Positions 1 through 5,393 of a DNA stretch of 5,571 nucleotides are shown piece after piece. Made by a program: the position numbers and the translations under genes. This stretch comes from an uncultured Eubacteriales bacterium (GTDB lineage: Bacteria > Bacillota > Clostridia > Oscillospirales > Acutalibacteraceae), in NCBI GenBank assembly GCA_900319255.1, contig ONNU01000130.1, positions 1 to 5,571 of the forward strand. The letters run 5' to 3'. Position 1 is the first letter of the stretch, and each line of letters starts with the position of its first letter. The notes beneath the pieces are model-generated. The model saw nothing but the letters and a program-made list of their open reading frames with translations, was not told the DNA's origin and did no database searches.

Positions 1-12
1 CCAATAAATTAT

Positions 13-61
13 CTTACAATCGCGAGGAAAAAGCCTTGCATGGTAATAACTTACAACGCGA
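13..61. repeat. Imperfect direct repeat upstream of the regulator promoter
   Basis: CTTACAATCGCGA at 13-25 recurs as CTTACAACGCGA at 50-61, with a single base missing in the second copy. The ATCGCG of the first copy (19-24) is also the reverse complement of CGCGAT at 57-62. Both copies lie upstream of the -35 box at 96. They could be binding sites for an upstream regulator, perhaps the response regulator itself. OmpR-type sites are usually repeats about 10-11 bases apart, however, and these copies start 37 bases apart. Chance is a real alternative in so short a stretch. Confidence 0.3.
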
Positions 62-69
62 TCATGACA

Positions 70-95
70 CCGGCGGCACGCCGGCGCCGGCGGCG
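70..95. repeat. GC-rich inverted-repeat block abutting the -35 box
   Basis: These 26 bases are almost entirely G and C, in sharp contrast to the AT-rich sequence on the left. They contain a perfect 14-base palindrome, CGCCGGCGCCGGCG, at 79-92. CCGGCG at 70-75 can pair with CGCCGG at 79-84 or with the second copy at 85-90. CAACGC at 54-59 can pair with GCGTTG at 93-98, closing an outer stem that covers part of the -35 hexamer. No T run follows, so it is not a standard intrinsic terminator for an upstream gene. It may be an operator, or a structural element that limits use of the adjoining strong promoter. Confidence 0.5.
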
Positions 96-125
96 TTGAC
101 AAGAAGGGAGAGGGGGTGGTATAAT
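96..125 (+). promoter_or_regulatory. Consensus promoter for the two-component operon
   Basis: A perfect -35 box TTGACA (96-101) and a perfect -10 box TATAAT (120-125) are separated by 18 bases. The -10 is extended by TGG directly before it (117-119). The spacer is almost entirely purine, with G runs. Transcription should start near 131-132, giving a leader of about 66 nt before the ATG at 198. Such a close match to sigma-A consensus is unusual for a regulator operon and suggests that control comes from a repressor, from the GC-rich block just upstream, or from the leader. Confidence 0.85.
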
Positions 126-138
126 GTATAAGGAGTAA

Positions 139-176
139 AGGACATTTCAGGACAAGAGTTGTGATGAAATGTTCCT
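139..176 (+). other. 5' leader stem-loop of the regulator mRNA
   Basis: A139 and GGACATTTCA (140-149) pair with TGAAATGTTCC and T176 (165-176), leaving one bulged T. This gives an 11-pair stem that starts about 7 nt after the predicted transcript start. Inside the loop, ACAA (152-155) can pair with TTGT (159-162) around GAG. No U run follows, so it is not a terminator. A stem at the extreme 5' end could stabilise the mRNA or shape access to the ribosome site at 182-188. The pairing is read by eye and no folding energy was computed. Confidence 0.5.
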
Positions 177-197
177 GTATGAAAGGTGTGCTTTAAA

Positions 198-902
198 ATG
201 GCAATGGGTAAGATCCTTATCGTTGATGACGATATTAATATCTGCGAGCTGCTGAGGCTTTATATCGAAAAGGAAGGCTTCAGCGTTGTTATCGCTAATG
301 ACGGTGGTCAGGCTATTACGAAATTCAAGACCGAAAAGCCTGATCTTGTGCTGCTGGATATCATGCTGCCCGTTTTTGACGGCTGGATGGTGTGCAGGGA
401 AATAAGAAAGACCTCTCAGTGTCCTATCATCATGCTTACGGCAAAGGGCGAGGTCTTTGATAAGGTGCTGGGTCTTGAGCTTGGGGCTGATGACTATGTT
501 GTAAAGCCCTTTGAAACAAAGGAGATCGTCGCCAGAATAAAGGCGGTGCTGAGAAGAGTGAACGATCAGACTCCTGTCGTTGAGGCTCAGAATACCAAAA
601 AGGAGGTCAGCTTCGATAAGCTGGTCATCAACCTTACCAACTATGAATTAAGAGTAAATAACGAAAGAATAGATACACCTCCCAAGGAAATGGAGCTTAT
701 CTATCATCTGGCAAGCAACCCTAACAGGGTATTTACAAGAGATCAGCTTCTGGATGAAGTGTGGGGTTTTGATTACTACGGCGATTCGAGAACAGTCGAT
801 GTTCATGTAAAGCGTCTCAGGGAAAAGCTTGAGGGCGTTTCGGATCAGTGGGCTCTCAAAACCGTATGGGGAGTAGGTTATAAATTTGAAGTTAAGGAAT
901 AA
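198..902 (+). CDS. OmpR/PhoB-family response regulator
   Basis: A cytosolic transcription factor of 234 residues, the normal length for this family. The receiver domain covers about residues 4-121. It has the acidic pocket Asp10-Asp12 in ILIVDDD, phospho-acceptor Asp54 in LLDIMLP, switch Thr81 and conserved Lys103 in VVKPF. The winged-helix DNA-binding domain covers about 136-232. It has the recognition-helix signature RTVDVHVKRLREKL (198-211) and the wing motif TVWGVGYKF. I chose ATG 198 because AAAGG at 182-186 sits 11 bases upstream. ATG 204 is too far from that site, and an in-frame GTG at 186 lies inside it. The gene is first in the operon, behind a strong promoter and structured leader, and its end overlaps the kinase gene by 17 bases, so the kinase is its expected partner. 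The family is certain. The regulon cannot be read from the sequence, though the downstream HtrA gene is a natural candidate target. Confidence 0.95.
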   Translation: MAMGKILIVDDDINICELLRLYIEKEGFSVVIANDGGQAITKFKTEKPDLVLLDIMLPVFDGWMVCREIRKTSQCPIIMLTAKGEVFDKVLGLELGADDYVVKPFETKEIVARIKAVLRRVNDQTPVVEAQNTKKEVSFDKLVINLTNYELRVNNERIDTPPKEMELIYHLASNPNRVFTRDQLLDEVWGFDYYGDSRTVDVHVKRLREKLEGVSDQWALKTVWGVGYKFEVKE

Positions 903-2610
903 ATTTTACGCAAAAAAATCCCTGTCCCGCAAATATATGAATGTCAGCGTGCTTATCGTTTTCCTCAGCTTTTTCGTTCTGGGAACTATCCTTACGGTTG
1001 CGATCACCAATTACTGGTCGGCTGAAAAGCTCAATGTCCTTGATGTCCGTGCCAGAAATATCGCCAACTATACAAGAACAAAGCTATCAGTAAACGAGCC
1101 GCTGGATGAAAACTACCGGGCAACCTATACGCTGAATGACCTTGCGGAAATAGAAGCCTTCCTTAATTATTGCGCCGGCGAGGTAAACGGTGATGTTGCC
1201 ATCACCCAGACAAACGGCGTTGTTGCGATTTCGGTAAACGCAAAGGACAGCGTAAACAGAGTCCCTACCTTCGGTCAGCGCTTTGAGGATGAATCCCAGG
1301 AGGAATCTGACAACGGCGACTCAAAACAAAACAGCGGATCAGGAGATCAGAAAAACAAAGATAATAATAAAAACGGCAATAATGACAGCAAAAATAACCA
1401 GAACAGCCAGAATAACGACAAGCCTCCCGAAGCACCGGAGCCGCTGCCGGAGGATGATTCCGCCGCAGCACCCAGGGACAGTATTCCAAAGAATGCCATT
1501 ATCCCCCAGGATGTAATAAATACAGCGATCACAGATGGCAGGTATTTCGCAAGGACTACCCTTGACGGCATATACCAGACAGAAAAATATGTTGCAGCCT
1601 ACCCGATCAAGTATTTTTCCAATAATGAGATATTCGGCGTGGTCATCGTTTCCACCGATACCAGCGATGTTTCGATATTTACGGATATGGTACTGAAGAT
1701 ATTTATTCTTTCGGCGATTGCTGCCCTGGGAGTATCGGTGCTTGCGATAGGCATTTTCTCATATAATCTTGTGAAGCCCCTTAAACAGATGGCTCAGGCT
1801 GCAAGACAGTTTGCAAAGGGTGATTTCAGCGTCCGTGTAAGCGAAACGAGCAATGACGAGATCGGAGCGCTGGCGGTATCCTTTAATAATATGGCTGAAT
1901 CCCTGTCCTCGGCGGAGGTCACAAGGCGAAGCTTTATCGCAAATGTATCCCATGAGCTGAAAACCCCCATGACCACCATTGCTGGATTTATCGATGGTAT
2001 TCTTGACGGAACTATCCCGCCGGAAAAGAACAGCTATTATCTGCAGATCGTAAGCGAGGAGATAAAAAGACTGTCCCGTCTTGTAAAATCCATGCTTGAT
2101 CTGTCAAGACTTGACAACGGAGAGCTGAGGCTGAATTATAAGACCTTTGATCTTGTGAACACTCTTGTAACGATCCTGATAAGCTTTGAGCAGGAGATCG
2201 ACAAGAAGAATATCGAGATAAGGGGACTGGATCAGCTTACCCCGAAAAAGATCAGCGGCGATAAGGATCTTATCCATCAGATAGTTTATAACCTTATCGA
2301 AAACGCTATCAAATTCACGGATGACGGCGGTTATATCGAATTTGACATAACCGAAAATAATTCCCGTACCGATTTTTTGATAAAAAACAGCGGTACAGGT
2401 ATCAAGAAAACAGAGATACCCCTTGTATTTGACAAGTTCTATAAAACGGATAAATCCCGAAGCAAGGACAAGAAGGGACTGGGACTGGGACTGTATCTTG
2501 TACGAAGCATCATAAGACTGCACGGCGGCGAGATCACCGCTGACAGTGTTTACGGCGAGTATACGGAGTTCCGCTTCTATATCCCGAAAAAGCATGATAA
2601 GAACCCATGA
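886..2610 (+). CDS. Membrane sensor histidine kinase with HAMP domain
   Basis: Sensor kinase of 574 residues, partner of the preceding regulator. The N-terminus is Lys/Arg-rich (1-17), followed by TM1 (about 19-41), an extracytoplasmic region (about 42-267), TM2 (about 268-292), HAMP (292-344), HisKA (348-410) and the HATPase domain (455-568). His356 lies in SHELKTP, and the following E-x-x-T pattern is the one associated with phosphatase activity, so it may be bifunctional. The ATP site shows the N-box NLIENAIKF (469-477), F-box FDKFYKTD and G2 GLGLGL (531-536). In the G1 box the usual Asp of DxGxG is Asn501 (NSGTG). The sensor region appears split by a 60-residue Asn/Lys/Asp/Ser-rich then Pro/Glu-rich insert (about 136-195). 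Start TTG 886 is preferred because GGGGAGTAGG lies at about 868-877. The first ATG (937) has no ribosome site and would drop the positive N-terminus before TM1. The stimulus is unknown; adjacency to HtrA suggests envelope stress. Confidence 0.94.
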   Translation: MKLRNKFYAKKSLSRKYMNVSVLIVFLSFFVLGTILTVAITNYWSAEKLNVLDVRARNIANYTRTKLSVNEPLDENYRATYTLNDLAEIEAFLNYCAGEVNGDVAITQTNGVVAISVNAKDSVNRVPTFGQRFEDESQEESDNGDSKQNSGSGDQKNKDNNKNGNNDSKNNQNSQNNDKPPEAPEPLPEDDSAAAPRDSIPKNAIIPQDVINTAITDGRYFARTTLDGIYQTEKYVAAYPIKYFSNNEIFGVVIVSTDTSDVSIFTDMVLKIFILSAIAALGVSVLAIGIFSYNLVKPLKQMAQAARQFAKGDFSVRVSETSNDEIGALAVSFNNMAESLSSAEVTRRSFIANVSHELKTPMTTIAGFIDGILDGTIPPEKNSYYLQIVSEEIKRLSRLVKSMLDLSRLDNGELRLNYKTFDLVNTLVTILISFEQEIDKKNIEIRGLDQLTPKKISGDKDLIHQIVYNLIENAIKFTDDGGYIEFDITENNSRTDFLIKNSGTGIKKTEIPLVFDKFYKTDKSRSKDKKGLGLGLYLVRSIIRLHGGEITADSVYGEYTEFRFYIPKKHDKNP

Positions 2611-2614
2611 TAAA

Positions 2615-2626
2615 AACAGCGCTGTT
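2615..2626. repeat. 12-base palindrome between kinase and protease genes
   Basis: AACAGCGCTGTT is a perfect palindrome 5 bases after the kinase stop. The overlapping CTGTTATC (2622-2629) can also pair with GATACAG (2635-2641) with one bulged base. Neither is followed by a U run, so I do not call a terminator here and expect transcription to continue into the protease gene. It could be an operator or an RNA-processing site, or it may have no function. Confidence 0.3.
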
Positions 2627-2657
2627 ATCTCAGCGATACAGTAATGAAAAATATTAT

Positions 2658-2664
2658 GGAGGTG
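2658..2664 (+). promoter_or_regulatory. Ribosome binding site that fixes a TTG start
   Basis: GGAGGTG is a near-perfect Shine-Dalgarno sequence ending 6 bases before TTG 2671. An upstream in-frame ATG at 2644 and another at 2656 would place this site inside the coding sequence, and neither has a ribosome site of its own. The TTG is therefore the likely start, which removes nine residues from the longest reading. Confidence 0.8.
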
Positions 2665-2670
2665 AATGAT

Positions 2671-4269
2671 TTGCCTGAATTTGATCCGGAAAATACGGAA
2701 AACAATAACGAAATAAATAACGAAGGCTATACAAATGAGAGCCGGATTCCTTCACAGGAGCAGGCTTATGACCCGGCATACGGACAGCCCGATGCACCCG
2801 CACCCGCAGCTTCACCGCAGGCTGTACAGCCGTCTGCACCGTCCGCTCCGACTCAGCCCCCGGTATACGGACAGCCCCCAGCGCCGGCTCAGCCCCCGGT
2901 ATACGGACAACCTCCGGCGCCAGGATATCAGCACCCGGGACAGCCCCCTGTACCGCCGCCTCAGCAGCCCCCGGTACCGGGACAGCCGCCCATCCCCGGA
3001 GGCGGATATAACAGACCGCCTATACCGGGCTATTATCCCATGTATAATATGGGTCCTGCTGTGCAGAAGCCCAGGGGCAGCGGAGGAAAGATAGCGCTTA
3101 TCTGTATAATTTCAGCTGCGGTGATACTGATAACCGGCATTATTATATATGCTCTCAGCAGAGGGAGCAGGGAAACATCGGAAAAGGATAATCTCCCGCC
3201 GGACAGCAGCAGAGTTGAAGCAAGCTTCGGAGAAAGCTCCGATATAAAGAAAGCGCCCTCGACAAAGGCTGATCCGGATGCGCCGCAGGTATCCGCTGCG
3301 GATTCGCCGGATGACTTTTCGGATGAGACCAGGGTTTCAACGGATGTATATAAAAAGTCGGTAAATTCTGTCGTGTGCATAACCTCCTATGACCAGAGCG
3401 GGGATTATATAACCTCGGCTGACGGCGAAGGCTCGGGCATCGTGCTGACAGAGGACGGCTATATCGCAACCAACAGCCATGTTGTCAATGACTCCAAAAA
3501 GACAGGCGTACTTGTGAGTATGCATGATGAAAAGCAGTATCTGGGAACCATCATCGGTATTGATAAAAAGACAGATCTTGCTGTTATAAAGATAGACGCG
3601 GAGGGCCTTACGCCGGCTGAATTTACTGATTCGGATAAGATCACTATAGGTCAGCAGTCCTTTGCTCTGGGAAATCCGGGAGGCTCGGAGTTTTCCTTCT
3701 CGCTGACAAAGGGCGCGATATCTGCGGTGGACAGAGTGCTTTCCGGCAGCGGATATATAAAGTATATCCAGACGGACGCAGCCATCAATCCCGGAAACTC
3801 CGGCGGTGCGCTGCTCAATGAATTCGGTCAGGTTATCGGCATGAATAGGGCAAAGCTTGTCGCTACTGATTATGAGGGTATGGGCTTTGCGATACCCAGC
3901 AATACGGTGCTGGAGATAGTGAATAAGATAATCCGCTATGGTTATGTCAATGACAGAGGTACTCTTGGAATTGAGGGCAAGACCTGTACATTGTATATGT
4001 CTAAGGTCAATAATGTTCCCCAGGGAATGCTGGTGACAAAGGTGGAAAGCGACGGTCCCTCAGCAAAGACCAGTCTGAAAGCAAATGATATCATCACCGA
4101 GATAAACGGCGTAAGGGTGGAATCAGCAGCCGATCTTATTGACGAGCTGAAAAAATACAAGCCGGACGATATCGTAAAGATGAAGGTCTACCGTCCGTCC
4201 AGGGATAAATCATCAAAAGGCTATGAATTTACGGTGGAGGTCAGGCTGAAAGCAGACACAGGAAAGTGA
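2671..4269 (+). CDS. HtrA/DegP-like membrane-anchored serine protease with PDZ domain
   Basis: Trypsin-like protease and probable chaperone of the HtrA family, 532 residues from TTG 2671. In order: an acidic Asn/Glu-rich N-terminus; a Pro/Gln/Tyr/Gly-rich disordered segment (about 32-131) with two tandem 12-residue QPPVYGQPPAP(A/G) units; one transmembrane helix (about 140-162) after a basic KPRGSGGK stretch, which predicts the N-terminus inside; a Ser/Asp/Pro-rich linker of about 65 residues; the protease domain (about 228-418); and a single PDZ domain (about 431-526). The catalytic triad is visible: His270 in TNSHVV, Asp302 in KTDLAV, Ser377 in GNSGGAL. The catalytic part should act outside the membrane on misfolded exported or membrane proteins. 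The gene lies 60 bases after the kinase with no terminator between, so co-transcription is likely, and control by the regulator is plausible. It is longer than minimal HtrA proteins because of the N-terminal tail and linker. Family certain, substrates unknown. Confidence 0.95.
   Translation: MPEFDPENTENNNEINNEGYTNESRIPSQEQAYDPAYGQPDAPAPAASPQAVQPSAPSAPTQPPVYGQPPAPAQPPVYGQPPAPGYQHPGQPPVPPPQQPPVPGQPPIPGGGYNRPPIPGYYPMYNMGPAVQKPRGSGGKIALICIISAAVILITGIIIYALSRGSRETSEKDNLPPDSSRVEASFGESSDIKKAPSTKADPDAPQVSAADSPDDFSDETRVSTDVYKKSVNSVVCITSYDQSGDYITSADGEGSGIVLTEDGYIATNSHVVNDSKKTGVLVSMHDEKQYLGTIIGIDKKTDLAVIKIDAEGLTPAEFTDSDKITIGQQSFALGNPGGSEFSFSLTKGAISAVDRVLSGSGYIKYIQTDAAINPGNSGGALLNEFGQVIGMNRAKLVATDYEGMGFAIPSNTVLEIVNKIIRYGYVNDRGTLGIEGKTCTLYMSKVNNVPQGMLVTKVESDGPSAKTSLKANDIITEINGVRVESAADLIDELKKYKPDDIVKMKVYRPSRDKSSKGYEFTVEVRLKADTGK
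2852..2909 (+). repeat. Tandem 36-base repeat inside the protease gene
   Basis: The 22 bases at 2852-2873 are repeated exactly at 2888-2909, an offset of 36 bases. The repeat encodes two copies of a 12-residue proline-rich unit (residues 62-73 and 74-85 from the TTG start). The offset is a multiple of three, so gain or loss of a unit by slippage would keep the frame. Looser PPxPGQPP variants continue downstream to about 3030. Confidence 0.85.
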
Positions 4270-4291
4270 TTTTTTAGAATCGACTAAAAAA
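4270..4291. repeat. AT-rich inverted repeat right after the protease stop
   Basis: TTTTTTAG (4270-4277) is complementary to CTAAAAAA (4284-4291) around the loop AATCGA. The stem is nearly all A-T and no U run follows on the + strand, so it is a poor terminator. The protease transcript more likely ends at the stronger hairpin at 4415-4434. The right arm overlaps the first phased A tract. Confidence 0.35.
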
Positions 4292-4332
4292 ATATAAAAA
4301 AATGTAAAAAAACTATTGAAAAATGTAAAAAA
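4286..4332 (+). promoter_or_regulatory. Phased A tracts (curved DNA / UP-like element)
   Basis: Runs of seven A begin at 4286, 4296 and 4306, exactly 10 bases apart. Shorter runs A5 (4319) and A6 (4327) follow within the promoter. A tracts in phase with the helical turn bend DNA. Here they sit directly upstream of the -35 box at 4316, the place where UP elements and curved DNA raise promoter strength. The spacing is read directly; the effect on transcription is inferred. Confidence 0.6.
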
Positions 4333-4344
4333 GTGTGATATCAT
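4316..4344 (+). promoter_or_regulatory. Promoter in the gap after the protease gene
   Basis: TTGAAA (4316-4321) and TATCAT (4339-4344) are separated by 17 bases, and TGA before the -10 makes it extended. The predicted start is near 4351. With phased A tracts directly upstream, this looks like a strong promoter. The only thing immediately downstream is a short non-coding stretch ending in a terminator. The metallophosphoesterase gene begins about 180 bases from the start point. Confidence 0.65.
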
Positions 4345-4350
4345 ATGTAC

Positions 4351-4447
4351 ATACTAAATATTAATTCTGATTAATCCTTTGTTGTTTTTTCATTATCCCT
4401 TCCTTTTGCACAAGCGCAGTCAGTGATGACTGCGTTTTGTGTCTTTT
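4351..4447 (+). ncRNA. Candidate small RNA or attenuated leader, about 95 nt
   Basis: The stretch is bounded by a good promoter and an intrinsic terminator and has no credible open frame. Predicted parts are a weak 5' stem (ATTAAT-TCTG-ATTAAT, near 4359-4374), a pyrimidine-rich, probably single-stranded tract (4376-4407) containing TCCCTTCC, and the terminator hairpin. A C/U-rich tract before a terminator is typical of small RNAs that pair with ribosome sites on mRNAs. The unit could also be a 3'-UTR RNA sharing the terminator of the protease mRNA, or a leader through which read-through reaches the metallophosphoesterase. It does not match an RNA family I recognise. Confidence 0.45.
4409..4447 (+). 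terminator. Intrinsic terminator
   Basis: CGCAGTCA (4415-4422) pairs perfectly with TGACTGCG (4427-4434) around a GTGA tetraloop, followed by TTTTGTGTCTTTT. Outer bases CACAA (4409-4413) can also pair with TTGTG (4437-4441), lengthening the stem at the cost of part of the U tract. On the opposite strand the hairpin is not followed by a T run, so it works in the + direction only. It would end both the protease mRNA and any transcript from the promoter at 4316-4344. Confidence 0.85.
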
Positions 4448-4528
4448 ATGGGAAAAATAACAATTCAGAATAAACCGGCAGCGTGACGGAGCGTTAAGAA
4501 ATAATAGAAAAATAAACGGAGCAGAGAT

Positions 4529-5389
4529 TTGGAAATAATAATTATAATATGCGCAGTCACAGCGGTACTGATGGTTCTTGCGGCTGTGCTGATACGGAGA
4601 GAAAATAAAAAAATAGATCTGACAGAATATGATGTATATGATGAATGTCTGCCGGAGGGCTTTGACGGGGCGAGGATCGTGCATATTTCAGATTTTCACA
4701 ACAGCCTTTTAGGCAAAAACAACGAGCGTCTGATATCGCTTATTTCGGAGCAGAAGCCCGACTATATTTTTATCACAGGCGACCTTCTCGACGCCCGCAG
4801 ACCGAAATTCAATATAACCGATGCCTTTGTGAGAAATATCGCAGGGATCGCGCCCATATATTATTGTACGGGCAATCACGAGAGCCGTGTGCTGTCGGAT
4901 CTGAAAAAGATAGAGAAGCGTTTCCGCAGCTGCGGGATAAAATGCCTGCGCTGCAGCTTTGCGAATATCAAAAGAAACGGCAGCCGTGTGAGGATCATCG
5001 GAGTTGACGATCCATCGTTTTTCAAGGGCTGTCAGGATCGTAAGGCAAAGGAGGAGATGATGGGGGAGAGGGTAAGCGAGCTGACGGATCCGGACAGCTA
5101 TAATATTCTGCTTGCCCATAAGCCGCATTTGTTCAGCCGTTACGAAGAAGCGGGAGCAGATCTGGTATTCAGCGGCCACGCTCACGGCGGACAGTTCCGG
5201 CTGCCCTTCAATATCCCGTTGTTCACCCCTGACGAAGGGCTATTTCCGAAATACGCCCAGGGTGTGAAGGAATCAGAAAACACCCGCATGGTAATAAGCC
5301 GTGGACTGGGACAGAGCGCAATCCCGTTCCGGCTGAACAATTCCCCGGAGCTTGTGAAGGTAACGCTTCATTCCGGGAAAAAGAAATAA
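4529..5389 (+). CDS. Membrane-anchored calcineurin-like metallophosphoesterase
   Basis: Predicted metal-dependent phosphoesterase of 286 residues, similar in layout to the YaeI/YkuE group. A hydrophobic helix (about 2-22) is followed by RRENKK, then the catalytic domain. Metal-binding motifs are complete: Asp55 and His57 in ISDFHN, Asp85 in TGDLLD, Asn116-His117 in GNHE, His197 in LLAHKPH, and His217 and His219 in SGHAHGGQ. Positive charge after the helix but not before it predicts a cytosolic catalytic domain; no twin-arginine export signal precedes the helix. Start TTG 4529 is supported by GGAG at 4518-4521, seven bases upstream; a later ATG would cut the helix. No good promoter is visible in 4448-4528, so transcription may come by read-through of the terminator at 4447 or from a weak site I could not identify. 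The substrate cannot be told from sequence; members act on nucleotides, lipids or other phosphodiesters. No visible functional link to the two-component genes. Confidence 0.93.
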   Translation: MEIIIIICAVTAVLMVLAAVLIRRENKKIDLTEYDVYDECLPEGFDGARIVHISDFHNSLLGKNNERLISLISEQKPDYIFITGDLLDARRPKFNITDAFVRNIAGIAPIYYCTGNHESRVLSDLKKIEKRFRSCGIKCLRCSFANIKRNGSRVRIIGVDDPSFFKGCQDRKAKEEMMGERVSELTDPDSYNILLAHKPHLFSRYEEAGADLVFSGHAHGGQFRLPFNIPLFTPDEGLFPKYAQGVKESENTRMVISRGLGQSAIPFRLNNSPELVKVTLHSGKKK

Positions 5390-5393
5390 AATG

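Noticed and set aside
1..99. Open frame on the + strand from the window edge to TGA 97-99, ending in six arginine codons.
   Set aside because: The arginine run is just the CGCCGG repeat read as codons. It uses CGC/CGG, unlike the AGA/AGG and CGT preference of the real genes, and the frame runs into the -35 box. No recognisable protein end is visible, though a gene tail cannot be fully excluded without upstream sequence.
2104..2595. 163-codon open frame on the minus strand opposite the kinase catalytic domain.
   Set aside because: It mirrors a clearly coding kinase region with conserved N, F and G boxes. It has no ribosome site or family signature, so it is a shadow frame.
2644..2670. ATG 2644 as the protease start.
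   Set aside because: It has no ribosome site, and it would place a near-perfect GGAGGTG inside the gene at an ideal distance from TTG 2671.
2735..3094. 119-codon + strand frame inside the proline-rich part of the protease gene.
   Set aside because: It is an alternate reading of the CCN-rich repeats, which gives Arg/Ser/Leu-rich low-complexity protein. No start signal supports it.
4270..4291. AT inverted repeat after the protease stop as its terminator.
   Set aside because: The stem is nearly all A-T and no U run follows. The GC-containing hairpin at 4415-4434 is a far better terminator.
4361..4393. Ten-codon minus-strand frame MKKQQRINQN with AAGGAAGG ahead of its ATG.
   Set aside because: The purine tract is simply the complement of the pyrimidine tract in the candidate RNA. 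No minus-strand promoter is visible, and the peptide is short and low in complexity.
4448..4528. A dedicated promoter for the phosphoesterase gene.
   Set aside because: TAATAG (4502-4507) could be a -10, but no acceptable -35 lies 16-18 bases upstream. ACGGAGC occurs twice (4486-4492, 4516-4522), but only the second precedes a start codon.
4709..5185. 158-codon open frame on the minus strand opposite the phosphoesterase.
   Set aside because: It overlaps the conserved metal-binding motifs of the real gene and has no recognisable domain or start context.
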